Positions 7,737 through 15,785 of a DNA stretch of 45,385 nucleotides are shown here, one piece after another. Location: NCBI GenBank assembly GCA_020249265.1, contig JADCGA010000044.1, positions 1 through 45,385 of the forward strand, given 5' to 3'. The first letter of the stretch is position 1. Every line of letters starts with the position of its first letter. A program made the position numbers and the translations under genes. Under the pieces are notes generated by a model. The model had not been told where the DNA came from and made no database searches. It saw only the letters and a program-made list of their open reading frames with translations. This DNA is from Roseomonas sp. (lineage in GTDB: Bacteria; Pseudomonadota; Alphaproteobacteria; Acetobacterales; Acetobacteraceae).

Positions 7737-8992
7737 GGCGCAGCACTCAGCACAAGGCAGACATTCTGCCCGCCAAAGCCAAAGGAATTGGACAGCACAT
7801 GGCGTAAGCCTGAAACCCGCCGCGCTTCATTCGGCACCACATCCAGCCCAAGCGTTGGGTCCGGTTCCACATGATTGATCGTGGGCGGCAGGATTTGGTC
7901 GCGCAGCGTCAGCAGGCTGAAGGCCGCCTCAATCGCCCCGGCGGCAGAAAGCGTATGGCCGATCATGGATTTATTGGAGGAAATCGGCGGTGGCGCCTCA
8001 CCAAATACGGCGCGCAGGCCAAGCGCTTCCATCTTGTCATTCTCCGGCGTGCTGGTGCCATGGGCATTCACATAGCCAATATCGGCTGGCTGCAAGCCGG
8101 CATCGGCCAGCGCATTCTTCATGGCGCCAATGATGGAAGACCCATCTGGGTTGGACCGCGTGCGGTGGAAATTATCCGCCCTTTCGCCGCAGCCACGCAC
8201 CAAGCCAATAATCGTGGCACCGCGCGCGCGCGCATGTTCCAAATCTTCCAGGATCAGCGCCGCCGCCCCTTCGCTCATCACAAAGCCATCGCGGGATTTC
8301 TCGAAGGGGCGCGATGCCTTGGTGGGGTCTTCATTGCGGGAAGAAAGCGCAGACAGCAGTGAAAAGCGAATGACGGCTTCCGGCTGCACCGAACCATCTG
8401 TGCCAAGCGCAATCACGGATTTCGCCTCGCCCCGTTGAATCGCTTCCACGCCCAATTGAATGGCGGAAGCGCCGGTAGCGCAGGCGGTGGTGATGGCAAT
8501 CGGCGCGCCCTTGGTGCCGAAACGCAGCGCCAGCCTTTCGCCGACACCGCCATACAAAAACGTCTCATACAAATCGCGCTGGCCGATGCTCGCCACCGAA
8601 AGCGCGGCATGGCCATTGCCACCCGCACGACGGGCGAGTGCTACGCGCTGCGGCCATTCCATTTCCACCGGCGGCATGCCGAGCATCAGCGGCCCCGGAA
8701 AATCACCCACCTGCAAACCGGCATTTCCCAGCGCTTCCGCAATCGCCGCTTCCGCCATGCGTTCCACACGCACCGGCGCCGGCACGGGTTCCGCGCCCGC
8801 CACCTCTTCCGGCAAATCCACCGTGCCGGCCATGGTCGTTTTCAGATGATCGGTCGCGAAACGGCGAATGCGGGTAATGCCGGATGTGCCGGCCAAAAGC
8901 GCCGCCCAATTCTTATCCAGCCCCCAGCCGAGCGGGCTCACCAGCCCAATACCCGTCACCGCCACCAAGGGGCGGCCCAGATGATCCTTCAT
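7733..8992 (-). CDS. Beta-ketoacyl-ACP synthase, catalytically complete (FabF1XL-like)
   Basis: A 419-residue condensing enzyme with the Cys-His-His triad visible: Cys171 in TTACATGASA, His311 in NAHGTSTPEND and His346 in KSMIGHTLSAAGA. The start at 8992 is chosen because its ATG overlaps the stop of the preceding gene (ATGA, 8989-8992); a longer frame begins 13 codons upstream inside that gene. It should elongate the acyl chain on AcpXL in the very-long-chain hydroxy-fatty-acid pathway. Its partner just upstream lacks the active-site Cys, so the pair may act as a heterodimer. Confidence 0.88.
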   Translation of the reverse strand: MKDHLGRPLVAVTGIGLVSPLGWGLDKNWAALLAGTSGITRIRRFATDHLKTTMAGTVDLPEEVAGAEPVPAPVRVERMAEAAIAEALGNAGLQVGDFPGPLMLGMPPVEMEWPQRVALARRAGGNGHAALSVASIGQRDLYETFLYGGVGERLALRFGTKGAPIAITTACATGASAIQLGVEAIQRGEAKSVIALGTDGSVQPEAVIRFSLLSALSSRNEDPTKASRPFEKSRDGFVMSEGAAALILEDLEHARARGATIIGLVRGCGERADNFHRTRSNPDGSSIIGAMKNALADAGLQPADIGYVNAHGTSTPENDKMEALGLRAVFGEAPPPISSNKSMIGHTLSAAGAIEAAFSLLTLRDQILPPTINHVEPDPTLGLDVVPNEARRVSGLRHVLSNSFGFGGQNVCLVLSAAP

Positions 8993-10164
8993 GGCGCTTT
9001 CTCCAGCAGGGCAAGCGCTTCTCCGCGCCATTGGCCGAAGCCGGTCACCAGAATGCGCTCCACCGCGCCATCGCCCGCATCGGCGGGGTCCATCGCCGGA
9101 TAGAAACCACCGCGCGAAAGCGCGAGTGCCGCGAGCGCAACATTGGCCGGAAAGCTTGCTTCGACCCCATGCCCAAGCAGCGAAGCGCTGCGCCGCACTG
9201 GCACGCTGCCAAGCCCGGCCAGGAAGGCTTCTTCTTCAATCCGCGCTTCCGCCACACCTGTCATGCCGGAAATCACGCCAAGCCCGGCAGTGCTGGCAGC
9301 CATGCCCTGCCACAGCGCCGCCGCCGAAGCCGCAGAACCGCCGCCGGCGCGCTGATGCGCCGCATTGCTCGCAATGCCACCAATCCGCGCCAAGGCCTTG
9401 GCACCACGCGCGCGCGCATGTTCTGCCGTTTCCAACACCAGAAACGCCGCCATGCCGCCAGGGATCAACCCACCCGCATCGCCACGCGCGGAAATTGGCG
9501 CGTAATCGCCCTGCCACAGCACGCCACCTGGCGCGTAAGCCAGCACCATATCCCAACGCTGAGACGCAAAAGCGCCGCCCACCAAAGCAATCTCTCCACG
9601 CCCTTCGGCTAGCCGTGCCGCGGCGATGCGAAGCGCATCGGCAGCGGCTTCTTCTTCCCCCATCAGCGTGCGCGAAGACCCCGTCACGCCATGCACGATC
9701 GAGATATTGCCCGCGAGCAGATTGGAAAGCTGCGCCAGAAACAACGTGGGCCGCAATTCAGTGGCCAACTTCTCATTCAGCAGCGCGCCAGAAGCTTCCG
9801 GCGTGCAACTGGTCAACACCGCCGTCATCGCCTCATCAACCGCGATGTCACGCTCACCGCCGCCAGCGGCGACCACCAGATGCATATCGGCAACCAGGCC
9901 GCGCGCGCCGGCATGGTCAAGCGCAAGCCCAGCGGCATAGGTGCCAAGCCGCTGCCAGGGTTCCATCTGGCGCTGGTCACCCTTTTTCGGGATTTGCGCA
10001 TCAAGGCTGAGCGCCGGCAAAGGGTGCACCGGGAAGGGCGCGAAGCTTGTCGCATCCACCACGGGCGCCGCGCCATGATGCAGCGCAGCCCAATGCGCCT
10101 CAGGCCCCTCACCGAGCGAGGATACCAGCCCAATTCCGGTAATGACGACATCGCGCCTTGTCAT
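8989..10164 (-). CDS. Ketosynthase homologue without active-site Cys (FabF2XL-like, chain-length-factor-like)
   Basis: A 391-residue member of the ketosynthase fold with the family's N-terminal VVITGIGLVSSLGEGPEAHW and a C-terminal LLGHGVEASFPANVALAALA. At the nucleophile position, where the partner reads TACATG, this protein reads VHGVTG, so Cys becomes Gly159. The first His motif (NAHGT) is also gone; only the second His is recognisable. It therefore should not form an acyl-enzyme. It overlaps both neighbours by 4 nt, so it is probably made in step with the active ketosynthase. By analogy with KS-alpha/KS-beta pairs it may be a structural partner that sets chain length (inference). Confidence 0.82.
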   Translation of the reverse strand: MTRRDVVITGIGLVSSLGEGPEAHWAALHHGAAPVVDATSFAPFPVHPLPALSLDAQIPKKGDQRQMEPWQRLGTYAAGLALDHAGARGLVADMHLVVAAGGGERDIAVDEAMTAVLTSCTPEASGALLNEKLATELRPTLFLAQLSNLLAGNISIVHGVTGSSRTLMGEEEAAADALRIAAARLAEGRGEIALVGGAFASQRWDMVLAYAPGGVLWQGDYAPISARGDAGGLIPGGMAAFLVLETAEHARARGAKALARIGGIASNAAHQRAGGGSAASAAALWQGMAASTAGLGVISGMTGVAEARIEEEAFLAGLGSVPVRRSASLLGHGVEASFPANVALAALALSRGGFYPAMDPADAGDGAVERILVTGFGQWRGEALALLEKAP

Positions 10165-10607
10165 AGCAGCCCCAATTCCCGGCCCCGACCGCGCATGGCA
10201 TCGGCCAATTCCGGCGCGGGGTAATCCATGATGCGGAAGGTCAGTTCCGCATCGGTGATGCGCTTGCCATCGGCTTCGATCCGCGCCTCGGTCACCGCAA
10301 AACCTGATCCATCATGCAGGCGCTTGGCATAGACGCGCACTGGCGTGCCGGGGCCGATGAAGCTGCGGAACTTCGCTTCCTTCACCGCCATCAGAAAGGG
10401 CATGCGCGCAAAACCCATCAGATCCAGCAATAACCAGCCGGAAGTCTGCGCCATGGTTTCCACCAATAGAACGCCAGGCATCAGCGGATGGCCGGGGAAA
10501 TGCCCTTCAAACACCGGGGAAGCATCCGGGATGCGGCTTTCCACAATGATGGTATCGCCTTCGCGCGATGCCACCCGGTCTATCATCTGGAAATATTCCA
10601 GGCGCAT
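10161..10607 (-). CDS. 3-hydroxyacyl-ACP dehydratase, FabZ family (FabZXL-like)
   Basis: A 148-residue hot-dog-fold dehydratase. The motif FEGHFPGHPLMPGVLLVE carries the catalytic His36 and Glu50 of FabZ. Length is typical for the family. It should dehydrate the 3-hydroxyacyl-AcpXL intermediate during chain elongation. Its stop overlaps the next start in an ATGA; it lies 47 bp after acpXL. A general FabZ for housekeeping fatty acids is possible, but position between acpXL and the ketosynthase pair favours the VLCFA route. Confidence 0.87.
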   Translation of the reverse strand: MRLEYFQMIDRVASREGDTIIVESRIPDASPVFEGHFPGHPLMPGVLLVETMAQTSGWLLLDLMGFARMPFLMAVKEAKFRSFIGPGTPVRVYAKRLHDGSGFAVTEARIEADGKRITDAELTFRIMDYPAPELADAMRGRGRELGLL

Positions 10608-10654
10608 CGCGTCAGGGGTCCGTGTTTTCGGTGGCGCGTGGCGTGGTGATGCGG

Positions 10655-10936
10655 TCAGCCGGCCTTGGCGGCAACCAGCTCATCCACACGCTCGGCCAGG
10701 TTCTTCATGACGAAGTACTTCTCCGCCGGCGCGCTGCCCGCATTCACTTCCTGCGTCCAGGCTTCCACCGGCACCTTGATTCCAAAAGCCTTGTCTATGG
10801 CGAAGACAATATCCAGAAAGTCCAGGCTATCAATGCCCAGATCAGTGATCACATGGCTATCCGGCAGGATCTTATCCCGCGGGACTTCGCTGTTTTCAGC
10901 GATGATATCGGCGATACGGTCGAAGGACGAGGCCAT
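10655..10936 (-). CDS. acpXL: Acyl carrier protein AcpXL
   Basis: A 93-residue acyl carrier protein. The phosphopantetheine site is Ser37 in [17 protein letters not shown]. The C-terminal half ([20 protein letters not shown]) is longer than in AcpP and typical of AcpXL, which carries the very-long-chain (omega-1)-hydroxyacyl group for lipid A in rhizobia. The start at 10936 has GGAGGG upstream; a longer frame to 11023 lacks ACP-like sequence before this Met. It is the first gene of the cluster, about 100 bp downstream of the copper operon end, so a promoter may lie at 10937-11037, though none is obvious. Confidence 0.9.
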   Translation of the reverse strand: MASSFDRIADIIAENSEVPRDKILPDSHVITDLGIDSLDFLDIVFAIDKAFGIKVPVEAWTQEVNAGSAPAEKYFVMKNLAERVDELVAAKAG

Positions 10937-11037
10937 GTGAGGCCCTCCATGCAGAATCAGGAGTGAAAGATAGGGGGGCTCTTTGGCCCGAAAGGGGGCG
11001 TAAGGCAAGCGATGACTGCCCAAACGCCCCCGGCCCC

Positions 11038-11505
11038 TTAATGCGCGTGGCCGCGGGCGCCGGCGGATTCGACGCCAAGCGTCACCTGCACTTCCCCGGC
11101 GCGTTCAAAGCGGAGCGTCAGCGGCACAGTGGCCCCCTGGCGGAGCGGCTCGGTCAGGCCAATCAGCATGATATGCAGCCCGCCGGGGCGGAGATGCACG
11201 GTTTGGCCCGGCGGGATCGGGATATCCGCCACCGGGCGCATGCGCATGACATCCCCTTCCCGGATATGGGTATGGAGTTCCACGACCCTGGCGGCGGGGC
11301 TGGCGGCGGAGATCAGCCGATCAGGCGCGGAACCATTGTTTTTCAGGGTCATGAAGCCCGCGCCATTGGTATTGGCGCCGGCGGCGCGGGTCCAGGGATG
11401 GCCGATCACAAGATCACCCTTGGTGACATCATGATGCGCCAGCGCGGCCGAGGCCGGCAGGGCAAGGATCAGGGCGCCAAGGGCGCGGCGGTTCAGGGAG
11501 GACAT
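11038..11505 (-). CDS. Periplasmic copper chaperone PCu(A)C
   Basis: A 155-residue exported protein with a signal peptide ending near SAALA. The copper-binding pattern H-x10-M-x21-H-x-M is perfect: His78, Met89, His111, Met113. Proteins of this family deliver Cu(I) to the Cu-A centre of cytochrome oxidase or act generally in periplasmic copper handling. The start at 11505 (AAGGA-type RBS upstream) gives a normal signal sequence; the frame runs open 16 codons further. The C-terminal HAH could also bind metal. It is the last gene of the copper operon, 25 bp after an unknown exported protein. Confidence 0.92.
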   Translation of the reverse strand: MSSLNRRALGALILALPASAALAHHDVTKGDLVIGHPWTRAAGANTNGAGFMTLKNNGSAPDRLISAASPAARVVELHTHIREGDVMRMRPVADIPIPPGQTVHLRPGGLHIMLIGLTEPLRQGATVPLTLRFERAGEVQVTLGVESAGARGHAH

Positions 11506-11530
11506 GAGGTTTTCCTTCTTTCCAGGGGCT

Positions 11531-11896
11531 TCAGCCGCGCGGCGCGGGGGCAATGCCGCCCAGCCTGTGCAGCGTGATAGGGGGTGGCGCCAGGCCCAGC
11601 CGGGCTTCGATATGGCCGATCAGGCGCATGATACCGGCGGCTTCACGGGTGCCCTGGGCGGGGTCCCCCGTTTCGCAGGCATCCCCGGCGCGGGCCAGCG
11701 CCGCCGCAAGCGCCGCTTTTTCAGGCGCGGGGAGTTGCGCCATGATGGCCTCAGCCGCCGCGCGGGTCGGGTGCAGGGCGCCCAGGCAAATCGTGGTCAT
11801 TTCCGCATTGATCGCTTCCATATCGCAAGCGCGGGCCAAAGGCGGCGCGGCCAGCAGCAGGGCGGCAAGCGGCAGGGTTTTCAGCATGGGGTGCAT
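11531..11896 (-). CDS. Unknown exported Cys-containing protein in copper operon
   Basis: A 121-residue protein I do not recognise. Residues 1-23 are a clear Sec signal peptide (MLKTLPLAALLLAAPPLARA). The mature part has three Cys (24, 37, 74) and several Met, followed by an Ala-rich helical region and a Pro-rich tail. It begins 3 nt after the YcnI stop and ends 25 nt before PCu(A)C, so it is surely co-transcribed with copper proteins. A role in copper binding or transfer is inferred from place only. A Met three codons in is an alternative start; GGAGG lies 10 nt before the first ATG. Confidence 0.7.
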   Translation of the reverse strand: MHPMLKTLPLAALLLAAPPLARACDMEAINAEMTTICLGALHPTRAAAEAIMAQLPAPEKAALAAALARAGDACETGDPAQGTREAAGIMRLIGHIEARLGLAPPPITLHRLGGIAPAPRG

Positions 11897-11899
11897 GGG

Positions 11900-12424
11900 T
11901 CAGTGGCCTCCGGCAGTGCGGGGTGGGGTCAGGCGGAGCGCCGGGGCGGGGAAGCGGTAATCCGTGCTCCGCCGCCCGGCTTCAGGGATTTCAGTCCAGG
12001 CGGCGATGCCGCCGCCTTCGCAATGCTGCACGGTTGGAATCCAGATGGTTTCATCCGGGCGGTTCGGCGTGCGCATGGCAATGATGAATTCATCATAATG
12101 CTCATTGGGAAGGGGGCCACCTTCCCAAACAATTTGCGTGATGGCGTGGGTGATCATGCCGCCATGGCCATCGGAAACCGGGGTCGCCAATGGTTGGCGG
12201 GTGATGGCAATGTGCCAGCCCGCCTTGGGCATGGGCCGCGCCACGGTGGTGCCTTCCGGCAGGGTCACGGTCACGCGGATGGTGGCCTGCTGGCCGCAGC
12301 CATGCGGCACGCGAAAGGCCGCACGCATATGGCCATTGGCCTGGGCCTGCGGAGGGTCAATGGTGACATGCGCCGCCACCGGTGAGGCGCAAAGCAGCGC
12401 AGCAAGAACAAGAAGCTTCTTCAT
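11900..12424 (-). CDS. YcnI/DUF1775-family copper-associated protein
   Basis: A 174-residue exported protein. After the signal peptide (cleavage predicted at SPVAA) the mature protein starts with His19 in HVTIDPPQAQANGH; an N-terminal His is the Cu(II) ligand in characterised YcnI domains. Core motifs HGCGQQATIRVTVTLPEG and WEGGPLPNEHYDEF fit DUF1775. No C-terminal membrane anchor is seen, unlike some Gram-positive members. It sits between a TonB receptor and PCu(A)C, a combination repeatedly linked to copper. Copper trafficking in the periplasm is the likely role. Confidence 0.88.
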   Translation of the reverse strand: MKKLLVLAALLCASPVAAHVTIDPPQAQANGHMRAAFRVPHGCGQQATIRVTVTLPEGTTVARPMPKAGWHIAITRQPLATPVSDGHGGMITHAITQIVWEGGPLPNEHYDEFIIAMRTPNRPDETIWIPTVQHCEGGGIAAWTEIPEAGRRSTDYRFPAPALRLTPPRTAGGH

Positions 12425-12439
12425 GATGCTTATCTTTCC

Positions 12440-14548
12440 TCAAAAGCGATATTGCAGGCCGGCAAAGACGGAACGCCCTGTGCCGGGTTCGTAAAGCGCG
12501 GAATTGGGCGTGGCGGTCGCGGCGACCGAGGCCGAAGCGATGTAGCGCGTATCGGCAAGGTTCCGTGCTTCCAGAAAGGCCGAAAGCCCGTTCTCGAAAT
12601 CCCAGCCGGCACGCAGCCCAAACAGCACATAGCTATCGGTTTTTTGCGTATTGGCATTGTCCACGTAATAGGCTTGCGGCACCCAATCCGTGGTCGGCCC
12701 GAACCAGGCGCCAGAGGGGTGTCGGTAGCGCATCTCCGCCCGGAACAAATGCCGCGGCACCCCGGGGAGTTCATTATTCTTGAAGGTGGGATCACCATCA
12801 AAGCGGAAATCGCTGAAGGTATAGGCGGGGCGGAAGCTCAGCCCATCGCCCTTCGTGCCGATATCGCGCAGGAATACCCAATCCGCCCCGGCTTCAATGC
12901 CTTGATGGATGGAACGATCGAGATTGAGCGCGACGCATTGGCTAAATCCCACCGTTTGGCACTGGATTTCATCGCGCAGCCGCGAATGATAGGCCGCGAC
13001 TTCCCAGGCAATATCGCCACGGCGGCCCCGCGTGCCGATTTCAAGCGTGGCGCTGCGCTGCGCATCCAATTTGGAAAAGCCCTGCACATCCTGTGCTTGC
13101 GGGATCAGATCAGACAGGGTTGGCGGTTCCGTGGTCCAGGAAAGATTGCCGAAAACCTGCGCCCCTTCCGCTGCCTGCCACAGCACGCCAAAGCGCGGGT
13201 TTATCCAGCCCCAATCGCCCTTGCCGGAATCATCGCCATTGGAGAGGAAGCCATCCTCACTTTCACGCCAGGCTCTGCCGGCGGAAGCACCGGCGATAAA
13301 GGCGAAGCCCGGTAGCACTTCCAGGCTGTTTTCCAGATAGGCATCCAGATTGGTGGCGCGATCAATGGAATTGGCCGTCATCACTGCGGTGGGGCGCCCA
13401 TCATTATTGAAAAAGCGCAGTGATCGATTGCGGCCCTTGGCTGCATTGACGCCGATGATGGTGCGATTTTCGCGCCCGAAGATTTGCCGATCAAAGGTAC
13501 TGCGGCCAAAGGCGGAAACATCCGTCGTGCGCTGATCAATGTATTGGTAGAACCCGGGCGCAAAAGCGACCGGGTGATCCAATTCGCGGCTGACAAAACC
13601 GGCACCCGCTTCCACCAGAATGCCTTCTTCCGGGCGGATGGCGGTGATGGTGCCAAGGCGCGTGCTTTCCAAATTGCGCATCGCATTCGCGGCCAGATTG
13701 GCGCTATTGGCCGCACGCGGATTATTCAGCGCTTGGCTCCGCGTCACCGCACCCGGAATCTGCTGCCAGATATTGTTGTAGGCGATGAAGATGCGCGTCT
13801 CCGCATTGTCTGCCCATTGCCAGCCGGTATTGCCATTCAGGCGATAGGCGCGCCCGGCGCTATGGTCCCGGTAGCCTTCCTGGGTCATGCCGCTGAAACT
13901 GGCCCAGGCGTCATGCGCCCCTTCCGCCCAGCCATGCGCCACCTGCCCACGCGCGAAGCCAAAGGAACCGCCTTCCCCGCGCAGGGTGGTCCCAGGCGCC
14001 GTGCGGCCTGTTGGCGTTATGAAATTGAGCGCCCCGCCCAGCGTATTGGCGCCCAGCGCGAAGGCATTGGCACCGCGGAAAACCTCAACGCGCTGGAAGC
14101 TTAGCGGGTCCAGTTCCTGGAAATCCCCGCTGCCATCAGCCTGATTGACGGAGAGCCCATCCTGGTAAAGCCGCACACCGCGCAAATGAAAATTGCGCGC
14201 AATGCCAGAACCGCGAATGGAAAGCCTGGAATCCTCGCCCCATTTCGGCTCCGCGAAGACGCCGGGCGTATAAAGCAGCATATCGCGAATGGTGGTGGCA
14301 CCTGCCCTGTCGCGGAAATCACTGGCTGGGACGATGGTGACATTGCCGGGGTTGCGGCGGGCTTCCTCGGCGGCTTGTTCATCGGATGGCCGGGTCAGGC
14401 TACCCGAAATAGGGGCGGCGGTGACGATGGTGGGTGGCAAAGTGGCGCTGGGTGTGGCCGGGGTGTTGGTTTGCGCCTGTGCTGTAAAGGCGCTGGCGGC
14501 CAAGGCCGCAGCGGCGGCGAAAAGCCGCGCATGGATATGGTGGAACAC
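12440..14548 (-). CDS. TonB-dependent outer-membrane receptor, probably for copper
   Basis: A 702-residue receptor with a signal peptide (ending AFTAQA), a plug domain from about residue 70 (NVTIVPASDFRDRAGATTIR; MLLYTPGVFAEPKWGEDS) and a beta-barrel ending in an aromatic residue (YRF). LDPLSFQRVEVFRGANA and LEARNLADTRYIAS are typical TonB receptor motifs. The start is a GTG with CAGGAG seven bases upstream. No substrate can be read from the sequence; neighbours (DUF2946, YcnI, PCu(A)C) indicate copper or a copper chelate. Siderophore uptake is the main alternative. Confidence 0.9.
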   Translation of the reverse strand: MFHHIHARLFAAAAALAASAFTAQAQTNTPATPSATLPPTIVTAAPISGSLTRPSDEQAAEEARRNPGNVTIVPASDFRDRAGATTIRDMLLYTPGVFAEPKWGEDSRLSIRGSGIARNFHLRGVRLYQDGLSVNQADGSGDFQELDPLSFQRVEVFRGANAFALGANTLGGALNFITPTGRTAPGTTLRGEGGSFGFARGQVAHGWAEGAHDAWASFSGMTQEGYRDHSAGRAYRLNGNTGWQWADNAETRIFIAYNNIWQQIPGAVTRSQALNNPRAANSANLAANAMRNLESTRLGTITAIRPEEGILVEAGAGFVSRELDHPVAFAPGFYQYIDQRTTDVSAFGRSTFDRQIFGRENRTIIGVNAAKGRNRSLRFFNNDGRPTAVMTANSIDRATNLDAYLENSLEVLPGFAFIAGASAGRAWRESEDGFLSNGDDSGKGDWGWINPRFGVLWQAAEGAQVFGNLSWTTEPPTLSDLIPQAQDVQGFSKLDAQRSATLEIGTRGRRGDIAWEVAAYHSRLRDEIQCQTVGFSQCVALNLDRSIHQGIEAGADWVFLRDIGTKGDGLSFRPAYTFSDFRFDGDPTFKNNELPGVPRHLFRAEMRYRHPSGAWFGPTTDWVPQAYYVDNANTQKTDSYVLFGLRAGWDFENGLSAFLEARNLADTRYIASASVAATATPNSALYEPGTGRSVFAGLQYRF

Positions 14549-14586
14549 AAAAAATCTCCTGAGGTCGAATAACGGGGACGGCTTTT

Positions 14587-14608
14587 GGCCGCCCGCATCC
14601 GGGCGGCC
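14587..14608. repeat. 9-bp GC hairpin ahead of the TonB receptor
   Basis: GGCCGCCCG and CGGGCGGCC pair perfectly around a CATC loop, immediately after the DUF2946 stop (14609-14611) and about 40 bp before the receptor GTG. On the coding strand the stem is followed by AAAA, not a U-run, so it is not a standard terminator. It may adjust expression between the first two genes. Confidence 0.5.
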
Positions 14609-14980
14609 TCAGGAGAAGGCTGGGGGACCTGTTGGGTCGTAAGGCGGTGCGCGCGCCGCCGGGCGCCAGCCGGCATCGCCTGAGGCGAGCCAGATAATCG
14701 CGCTGCCAAGCTCCGCCGGGGCGGAGAGCATGGTTGCCGCGGGCAGATCAGCCTGCGGCAGGGCATGGCAGGCAAGGCAGAAGCCCTGATGCGCTTCGGG
14801 GGCCGGCAATTCCTGGCCCTCGGCGCCAAGATGCACCGTGCGATCCCCATCCGGGGAGCAGATGACCGTCGCCAACCCAGCACTTGCCGCATGCGCCAAG
14901 CACAGCGCCGGCGCGAGGACGGTTTGCACCAGCAGCAGGGCCGCGATCAGGCGCGCGAGAAAGGTGGCGGGACGTTTCAC
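14609..14980 (-). CDS. DUF2946 family protein
   Basis: A 123-residue protein beginning, on this call, with GTG as VKRPATFLARLIAALLLVQT, which acts as a signal or membrane anchor. Conserved Cys-containing segments (VICSPDGDR; GFCLACHALPQADLP) and the C-terminal RAPP tail fit DUF2946, a family often found beside TonB receptors and copper genes. The frame is open to a TTG at 15016, which would add 12 residues; neither start has a strong RBS. Function is unknown, though CLACH looks suited to metal binding. It is first in the copper operon. Confidence 0.75.
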   Translation of the reverse strand: MKRPATFLARLIAALLLVQTVLAPALCLAHAASAGLATVICSPDGDRTVHLGAEGQELPAPEAHQGFCLACHALPQADLPAATMLSAPAELGSAIIWLASGDAGWRPAARAPPYDPTGPPAFS

Positions 14981-15071
14981 GGAGTTGTGCTTAATCCGGT
15001 GGGCGGGGGATGCCAAGGTGGGGTTGCGAGTATTGCGGCGGAGATTCCGGGAAGGGATGCGCGCGCCCCAA

Positions 15072-15380
15072 TTACCGCAACGCCCTCAGAACCGCCTCAG
15101 GCTCCCGCTCAATCACGAGCAACAAGGCGCGCGCAGCAGGATCGGGGCTGCGGCGCCCCTGTTCCCAGTTATTCACGGTCGCCGCTGGGATGCCGAAGCG
15201 AAGTTCGAATTCGCGGGCCGAACGTGCCACGCATTTGCGAATGGCGCGGATGCGGCTGGGCGGCATGGGATCAATATTGACAACCTCAAGCGCCACCTCG
15301 CCGCGCTTCCAGGCCACCGCCTCACGCAGCCCTTCCACCAAACCTTCACCAAAGTTGGGTTCTTTGCCTTTACCGGCCAT
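15072..15380 (-). CDS. HTH antitoxin of type II toxin-antitoxin system (HigA/NadS-like)
   Basis: A 102-residue protein with a C-terminal helix-turn-helix (REFELRFGIPAATVNNWEQG, then RRSPDPAARALLLV), of the HigA/NadS antitoxin type. The N-terminal part (MAGKGKEPNFGEGLVEGLRE) is the usual toxin-contacting region. It starts inside the toxin gene (11-bp overlap) and is therefore the second gene. It should neutralise the RelE-like toxin and repress the pair's promoter, probably at the palindrome at 15705-15721. Confidence 0.88.
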   Translation of the reverse strand: MAGKGKEPNFGEGLVEGLREAVAWKRGEVALEVVNIDPMPPSRIRAIRKCVARSAREFELRFGIPAATVNNWEQGRRSPDPAARALLLVIEREPEAVLRALR

Positions 15381-15696
15381 CGGTCATCTCCTTGAGCAAA
15401 GCCAGCGCTGCCTTGCGCTGCTCCGTCGTCAAATCTTCCTGAGCGGATTTCGCATAGGCAAAAATCATCACCGCCACATCGTCGGACACCACCAGAAAAT
15501 AGACCGCTCTGCCGCCGCCCCTCTTGCCCTTATTGCCGAGAGAAAAACGGATTTTCCGAAGCCCCATCAGGCCTGGAATGACGTCCCCGGCTTGCGGGTT
15601 CACGGCGATTTCTGCCTCAAGCCGCCCCATATCGGTGCTTGATGCGCCAAGGCGCTTCATTTGCCGAAGGTACAGCCCGGTGCGGACGATCTGCAT
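15370..15696 (-). CDS. RelE/HigB-family toxin
   Basis: A 108-residue protein of the RelE/ParE toxin superfamily. The core LMGLRKIRFSLGNKGKRGGG, then RAVYFLV and the Lys/Glu-rich helix AYAKSAQEDLTTEQRKAAL are typical of the HigB/RelE group paired with NadS-type antitoxins. Such toxins cleave mRNA at the ribosome. Toxin-first order with an overlapping antitoxin is the HigBA arrangement. The ATG at 15696 follows an A/T-rich promoter unlike the surrounding GC-rich DNA. Confidence 0.88.
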   Translation of the reverse strand: MQIVRTGLYLRQMKRLGASSTDMGRLEAEIAVNPQAGDVIPGLMGLRKIRFSLGNKGKRGGGRAVYFLVVSDDVAVMIFAYAKSAQEDLTTEQRKAALALLKEMTDGR

Positions 15697-15701
15697 ATCG
15701 A

Positions 15702-15730
15702 AAAATACGCCATTGGCGTATATTTAGCAA
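15702..15730 (-). promoter_or_regulatory. Promoter with embedded operator for the toxin-antitoxin pair
   Basis: Read on the minus strand: TTGCTA (15725-15730), a 17-bp spacer and TATTTT (15702-15707), four of six matches each. A perfect palindrome ATACGCC-ATT-GGCGTAT (15705-15721) lies across the spacer and the edge of the -10 box. A repressor bound there would block RNA polymerase, as expected for autoregulated toxin-antitoxin operons. The toxin start is 6 bp beyond the -10, so the 5' leader would be very short or absent. Confidence 0.65.
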
Positions 15731-15785
15731 GAGTTTTCTTCCCTTGAGCGCACCGCGTCCCTGAAAAAACGACGCCTTTCCCCCC

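Noticed and set aside
14587-14608. GC hairpin as an intrinsic terminator of DUF2946
   Set aside because: On the coding strand it is followed by AAAA, not T; termination there would also cut off the operon.
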